From: an uncultured Bacteroidales bacterium
GTDB taxonomy: Bacteria; Bacteroidota; Bacteroidia; Bacteroidales; F082
Assembly: GCA_937896505.1 (NCBI GenBank)
Contig: CALBNP010000007.1
Location: 1-27,063 of the forward strand
Reading direction: 5' to 3'
Length of the DNA stretch: 27,063 bases
Made by a program: the position numbers and the translations under genes. The notes under the pieces are model-generated. The model was not told where the DNA came from. It did not search any database and worked only from the letters and a program-made list of their open reading frames with translations. Position 1 is the stretch's first letter. Every line of letters begins with the position of its first letter. Shown piece after piece: positions 23,045 to 27,063 of this stretch.

Positions 23045-24235
23045 TCACAGCAACTTCAGCAGCTCTGCTTCTATTTCTTCGTCCATGTTTTTCCAGAAGC
23101 CTTCAAATAGTTTAATGAGCTTTCCTTCGCGGTCGATAAGGAATAGGTTGGGGTAGCCTTCTACTCGGTATTCTTTGGGCAACGAGCCATCGGAAAGTAG
23201 AACGGTATAGGTGACGCCGCGCTTGTTCAGGAATTCTTTCATTTCTTCCTTGGTGTCGTAAGGATTGATGCCAATCATGGCGAAGCCTTTATCGGCATAT
23301 TTCTCGTGGAGCTTCTGCAAGCCTGGCAAGGCGGCGCAGCATGGGGCACAACCTTGGTAGAAGAAATCGAGCAACACGATTTTGCCTTTCAGGTCGGAGA
23401 GACTAATGGAGTCTCCTTCTACAGATTCCAAAGTCCATTGCGGCACCGTTTCACCTTCCTTCAAAGGTTCTGGGGCTTGGTATGGCTCGTAATCTTTTAG
23501 GATAACATGCGACGGAATGGCTTGCAAATCAATGCGCGACATGTCGGCTTCTTCTTTAAATCTGGTGAGACGAAATTCGTCGTATTGGTACATGGTGTCG
23601 CCTTGCTCAACAACGTCGAAAGCGATGGAATATTGGATGGGAATGTAATCGCTTTTGGCAATCCAGAGGTTTACTTCGTAACGGATTGTTTGCATGTCAA
23701 AAATGGTGTCAGGCTCAAGATTTGTCCAGAAATAATCTACCAAATAACATGTCTTGCCGTTTAGTCGGGTCTCCGAGAGAGAATAGGTGAGGGTGCTGTC
23801 GGCAAAGTCTTCTTCGCTGAGGAGCGGATAGCAGCTTTTGCTTGTCAAAGGTGTGTAGAATGTGCGATTGTGTCGTCCGCCGATGATTAGTTCAGCCCAT
23901 TTGTCGCACAACATGATGGATCCGGTGCTGTCATTGTAGCTAACTGATTCTTTTCCAGTATAAAGATTATAGCCGATCCAATCCGAACTTTCAGAGGACA
24001 TGGCAAAGTATTTTCCGAAGATTGTGTCGTCTGGCATTTTCTTGAAGTCGCATGTGTAGCGCGTTTCAGTGGTGTCAGGCCCTGACAGCCATTTCTTCAG
24101 GTGTGTCATTTCGTAATGACCGCTTTCGATGGATTGGCATTTCTGTCGTGATTTTCTGGTTACCTCCTCAATGGTAGGTTGCTGGCAGCTTGCAAGGATT
24201 AGCAAAGATGCAATGATGATAAGAATCTTTTTCAT
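23045..24235 (-). CDS. TlpA-like thioredoxin-fold lipoprotein
   Basis: The 396-residue protein has a lipoprotein signal (KKILIIIASLLILASC, Cys17), so it sits in a membrane facing the periplasm or surface. Residues about 20-255 form a beta-rich domain of unknown role that resembles outer-membrane lipoprotein sensor or carrier domains. Residues about 262-396 are a TlpA/ResA-type thioredoxin domain with active-site CAPC (296-299), followed by one more Cys (C300), and a cis-Pro region EGYPNLFLI (P362). It probably reduces or exchanges disulfides of envelope proteins. I chose the start at 24235 because the signal peptide begins there; the in-frame codon at 24277 adds 14 residues with no signal character. 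A -7 box lies at 24257-24264. Confidence 0.85.
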   Translation of the reverse strand: MKKILIIIASLLILASCQQPTIEEVTRKSRQKCQSIESGHYEMTHLKKWLSGPDTTETRYTCDFKKMPDDTIFGKYFAMSSESSDWIGYNLYTGKESVSYNDSTGSIMLCDKWAELIIGGRHNRTFYTPLTSKSCYPLLSEEDFADSTLTYSLSETRLNGKTCYLVDYFWTNLEPDTIFDMQTIRYEVNLWIAKSDYIPIQYSIAFDVVEQGDTMYQYDEFRLTRFKEEADMSRIDLQAIPSHVILKDYEPYQAPEPLKEGETVPQWTLESVEGDSISLSDLKGKIVLLDFFYQGCAPCCAALPGLQKLHEKYADKGFAMIGINPYDTKEEMKEFLNKRGVTYTVLLSDGSLPKEYRVEGYPNLFLIDREGKLIKLFEGFWKNMDEEIEAELLKLL

Positions 24236-24256
24236 GGTAAGTTGGATTAGAGATTG

Positions 24257-24264
24257 CAAATTTA
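24257..24264 (-). promoter_or_regulatory. -7 promoter box for the TlpA-like lipoprotein gene
   Basis: TAAATTTG on the minus strand matches TAnnTTTG, 21 bases before the start at 24235. It supports the shorter start of that gene. Confidence 0.5.
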
Positions 24265-24366
24265 AAGTTTTTTGCATTCAAGAATCCGTTTTACTGGATT
24301 TAGACTGCTTTTTGAAAGAAAAAAAGCAAAAACGTCAGATGCATATTTCGTGATAGAAAAATTCTT

Positions 24367-24374
24367 TATTTTTG
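24367..24374 (+). promoter_or_regulatory. -7 promoter box for the T9SS adhesin-like gene
   Basis: TATTTTTG matches TAnnTTTG, 21 bases before the ATG at 24396. It is divergent from the box at 24257-24264. Confidence 0.55.
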
Positions 24375-24395
24375 TGAAACAAAATATTATGCCTT

Positions 24396-26894
24396 ATGAA
24401 AAGATTATATGCTTTAATGACGCTGCTGTTTCTTGTTGGAAGGGTATTTGCACAAGTGATTGTAAACGAGACATTTGAAAGTGGCAATGTGGTAGGTCAA
24501 GCGCCAACGGGTTGGATCTGCGATGATAATGGATGGAAAGCCGGCATCACCATTCCGGATAACAATGAGGCCCGAGGTAGGAAACCGCATTCCGGCGACT
24601 GGTATATGTATGCCACCTATAACATGAATGTGTGGGCCTATAAAGAAATTAACGTGACTGCTGAAAGTTACTATCGCGTCTCTTTCTGGTATTCCACTTG
24701 GCATGTCGATCACTTCGATTTGGAAGTCAAAGCTGGAACAAATGCCAATCCTTCTGCTATGACGACCATAGTGGTGCCGCAGATGATAGTCGCCAATGAA
24801 GATTTCGAACAGATTTCTGGCGTGTTTCAGGCAACGGCTTCAGGCACTTACTATGTGGGTTTCCATAGCGTGGCTGACAATGGTCCTTGGTATATGTCGA
24901 TTGACGACATCGTCATTGAGCAAACCGAGCAGTACAACTTCGCTCTTGAACAGCTCACGCCCGACACAACGACTTATTTCGGCGAAGAAACCTATCTGCG
25001 TTTCGCCCTCACCAACACTGGTGACGAAATCGAGACGGTTAGCCTCAATAATCTGAGTTCAAGCGACTTGGATGCCGCCTTTTTTGTGGACGGTTCACAA
25101 GCCAGCCAAGTCACGCTTCCCGTTGGCGAAACGAAGGATGTGATTGCCGTTGCCACTTTGCCAATGAACCTAGGCGATGGTCAGGAACTGCATGTCCGTC
25201 TTGATGTGGCTTCGACTCATTCTTCTCACGTTGAGACTGCCGATTTCAAGGTCACAGCATTGGCTCCTTTTAGCGATTTCCCGTTGGAAGAAGGCTTCGA
25301 GAATGCCTTTGTCCCTGCAGGCTGGCAGAATCGCGCTCTTAACGGAAATTATGCCTTCGACCGTGTTGAGGATTGCTCTACACCCGATGCTACACCGCAC
25401 GATGGCAGCCAATTTATGGCACGTTTCTTCACCTACACTAATGCTGCTGACAATAATGCTGAATTGGTCTCGCCCAAGATGGAATTGAGCAACACGGGCA
25501 ATGTCGTGCGCTTTTGGATTTATCGTAACGGCAACCACAACATCAACCGTCCTGACCGTATTAATGTGTATTACAATACCGAGCCTCATGCCGAAGGTGG
25601 CCAACTGCTTGGAACGGTGAATCGTGCTACTTTCCTAGAGCCGCTCATCGATGATGTGGATGATTGGTATGAGTATTCGTTCACTTTCGATGCGCCTACG
25701 GGCTATGGCTTTGTTGTCTTCGAAGGCGTTAGCGGCTATGGCTGGAACCTGCTGATTGACGATATCTTTGTAAGTAACTCGGTCGAAGACCATGATGCTC
25801 CTTCTATTGTGAGTGTTACGGGTAATCAGACCTATGCCGATACTGAGATGAACTTCAATCTTCGTGTGCGTGATGCCTCGGGTGTGCCAGCTACTTTCGA
25901 TGCTACCTATACTATTTGGGGTGTCGATTATCCTATCACTCTGGCACGCGATGCTAAGCAGGGTAGGGGAAACTACGACTTCAACGCCACACTGCCGGCT
26001 TTCGACAATCACACACATGGCACCATGGTGGTTCATCTCGTTGATGATTTGGGTAATGCAGCCGACTCTGATCCTATCGAAATCCGATGGGACTTCCAAT
26101 GCCCGTTGCTTTATGAGCCTTTTGAAGAATGCGATATCCTCTCTATTCCTGAAGGTTGGACACAACAAGGCAACGAGACCATGTGGCAGTGGTGGGTGCT
26201 TGGTCCGACTAATTATGCCGATTACGACGAGAACGAGTTTTATGTGGAACCTCATGGCGGTCAACGTCAAGCCGTACTTGAATGGGACGACTACAACAAC
26301 GCTCCACAAGACCAAACTCTTGTCACGCCAACGCTAACCATCACGCGTCCAACCACTTTGACTTTCTGGACTTGGGCGCAATATGGCTCACCTTATTATG
26401 ACCATTTTGCTGTTCGTGTGCTCGATTGTAGCGAAGGTACTTGGGAAGACAAATGGGATGCTGCCGATTTGCCTTACGGACAAATCAACGCATACGATGA
26501 ACCGATTTCTGTCAACTTGGACGAATACCAAGGCAAGAACATCAAGATTGGCTTCCGTGGCTATAACGACTTTGGCGAGTTCCTTGGCTGGGACTGGTTC
26601 ATCGATGATGTAAAGGTCGTGCCTACTGATACTACCAATGTCTCTGTTGGCCAAACCGAAATCGCTAATCTGCGCCTCTATCCGAATCCTGCCCAAGGTC
26701 AACTGCACATCGAGGCTGCTGACAATATTCTTTCGATTGAACTCATCGGCATGAATGGCGTGATGGTCGAGAACAAGAAAGTGAATGCCCCTTGCATTTG
26801 CCTCGACCTCGAAGGCTATTCAGCAGGTCTTTACCTTATTAATATAGTTACCGCCGAGGGTGTCGTCGTCAAGAAGATTTCTATTACTGACTAA
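24396..26894 (+). CDS. Secreted multi-domain adhesin-like protein with T9SS type A sorting domain
   Basis: The 832-residue protein has a signal peptide (KRLYALMTLLFLVGRVFAQ, 2-20). Three beta-sandwich modules of the choice-of-anchor J / cleaved-adhesin kind follow at about 22-176, 294-460 and 571-742; each starts with an F-E-x-G or PFEE-type turn plus P-x-G-W and ends with IDDI/IDDV. Between modules 1 and 2 is a CARDB-like stretch (about 180-290); between 2 and 3 an Ig-like stretch (about 467-566). The C-terminus (about 757-832) is a type IX sorting domain: LRLYPNPAQGQLHI, then GLYLINI and VKKISI. It is likely exported by Sec, moved across the outer membrane by T9SS and attached to the surface. 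No protease motif was seen; the role may be adhesion or glycan binding. It has its own promoter box and terminator. Confidence 0.88.
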   Translation: MKRLYALMTLLFLVGRVFAQVIVNETFESGNVVGQAPTGWICDDNGWKAGITIPDNNEARGRKPHSGDWYMYATYNMNVWAYKEINVTAESYYRVSFWYSTWHVDHFDLEVKAGTNANPSAMTTIVVPQMIVANEDFEQISGVFQATASGTYYVGFHSVADNGPWYMSIDDIVIEQTEQYNFALEQLTPDTTTYFGEETYLRFALTNTGDEIETVSLNNLSSSDLDAAFFVDGSQASQVTLPVGETKDVIAVATLPMNLGDGQELHVRLDVASTHSSHVETADFKVTALAPFSDFPLEEGFENAFVPAGWQNRALNGNYAFDRVEDCSTPDATPHDGSQFMARFFTYTNAADNNAELVSPKMELSNTGNVVRFWIYRNGNHNINRPDRINVYYNTEPHAEGGQLLGTVNRATFLEPLIDDVDDWYEYSFTFDAPTGYGFVVFEGVSGYGWNLLIDDIFVSNSVEDHDAPSIVSVTGNQTYADTEMNFNLRVRDASGVPATFDATYTIWGVDYPITLARDAKQGRGNYDFNATLPAFDNHTHGTMVVHLVDDLGNAADSDPIEIRWDFQCPLLYEPFEECDILSIPEGWTQQGNETMWQWWVLGPTNYADYDENEFYVEPHGGQRQAVLEWDDYNNAPQDQTLVTPTLTITRPTTLTFWTWAQYGSPYYDHFAVRVLDCSEGTWEDKWDAADLPYGQINAYDEPISVNLDEYQGKNIKIGFRGYNDFGEFLGWDWFIDDVKVVPTDTTNVSVGQTEIANLRLYPNPAQGQLHIEAADNILSIELIGMNGVMVENKKVNAPCICLDLEGYSAGLYLINIVTAEGVVVKKISITD

Positions 26895-26917
26895 GCCGAT
26901 TCTTCGCTAAAACCAAC

Positions 26918-26950
26918 AAAAAAAGGTCGCTCATCGAGCGACCTTTTTTG
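26918..26950. terminator. Bidirectional terminator after the T9SS protein gene
   Basis: The stem GGTCGCTC / GAGCGACC with a 3-base loop is flanked by seven A before and a T run after. It lies between convergent genes, 23 bases after the stop at 26894. Confidence 0.9.
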
Positions 26951-26969
26951 TTGTCAGAAGCATGACTTC

Positions 26970-27063
26970 TTATTTCACTTCCTTCACATTGTCCATACCG
27001 ACTTGGACAGCCTGCATGTTCAAAGGAATAAGTTTGTGAGCGCGTTCTGGCAGTGAGTGTCTC
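26970..27063 (-). CDS. C-terminal end of a probable 2-oxoacid:acceptor oxidoreductase subunit (cut by window edge)
   Basis: The reverse strand enters from the window edge and stops at 26970-26972 (TAA), giving 30 visible residues. The tail contains RHSLPERAHKLIPLN followed by MQAVQVGMDNV, which resembles the end of gamma-type subunits of 2-oxoacid ferredoxin oxidoreductases, where a LIPLN-like block precedes a short helix. The match is short, so the family call is tentative. It shares the terminator at 26918-26950 with the convergent T9SS gene. Confidence 0.45.
   Translation of the reverse strand, partial: RHSLPERAHKLIPLNMQAVQVGMDNVKEVK

Noticed and set aside
1..27063. tRNA, rRNA, riboswitch or intact insertion sequence
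   Set aside because: No cloverleaf, rRNA core, known aptamer or transposase was recognised by reading; a dedicated scan could still find a weak case.

Overview
The window looks like chromosome of a Bacteroidota member, most likely order Bacteroidales. The signs are repeated TAnnTTTG-type -7 promoter boxes, a DUF5606 protein, an OlsF-type aminolipid synthase, a putative carbohydrate metabolism domain (PCMD) protein, SPII lipoproteins, and a large secreted protein with a C-terminal type IX secretion (T9SS) sorting domain. The genus cannot be fixed from sequence alone. No rRNA, tRNA, CRISPR array or intact insertion sequence was seen. Genes at both ends are cut by the window edge.

Layout. 1-2689 (minus): a three-gene run of olsF-like aminolipid synthase, zinc metallopeptidase and the start of a UvrA-like ATPase. 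2690-3174: a gene-poor stretch. 3175-4041 (minus): an AT-rich orphan gene for an exported protein. 4324-11991 (plus): a tightly packed seven-gene operon, the most notable part of the window. It encodes a steroid 5-alpha-reductase-like membrane enzyme, an old-yellow-enzyme flavin oxidoreductase, a secreted (alpha/alpha)6-barrel glycosidase, two short-chain dehydrogenases, a PCMD protein and a GH110 alpha-galactosidase lipoprotein. 12107-14710 (plus): DUF5606, a small membrane protein, then pyrK-pyrD for pyrimidine synthesis. 14762-16987 (minus): an AAA/DUF4143 ATPase followed by murB, with a 22-bp tandem repeat array directly upstream of the ATPase. 17256-19488 (plus): two overlapping GT4-type glycosyltransferases. 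19491-20693 (minus): an FtsE-like ATPase and a YafQ-type toxin-antitoxin pair. 20961-22901 (minus): htpG, with an unusual leader. 23045-24235 (minus): a TlpA-like thioredoxin lipoprotein. 24396-26894 (plus): a T9SS-secreted adhesin-like protein. 26970-end (minus): the tail of a probable 2-oxoacid oxidoreductase subunit.

How the genes may work together. In the 4324-11991 operon, a ring-double-bond reductase, an ene-reductase and two hydroxysteroid-type dehydrogenases could form a redox route on a steroid or similar isoprenoid. The two glycosidases and the PCMD protein carry export signals, so they could release that molecule from a glycoside outside the cytoplasm. Enzyme families and gene order are seen in the sequence; the joint substrate is inference. 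pyrK and pyrD encode the two subunits of an NAD-linked dihydroorotate dehydrogenase. Housekeeping genes (murB, htpG, pyrKD) alternate with accessory items: the orphan exported gene, the toxin-antitoxin pair, and the repeat-associated ATPase.
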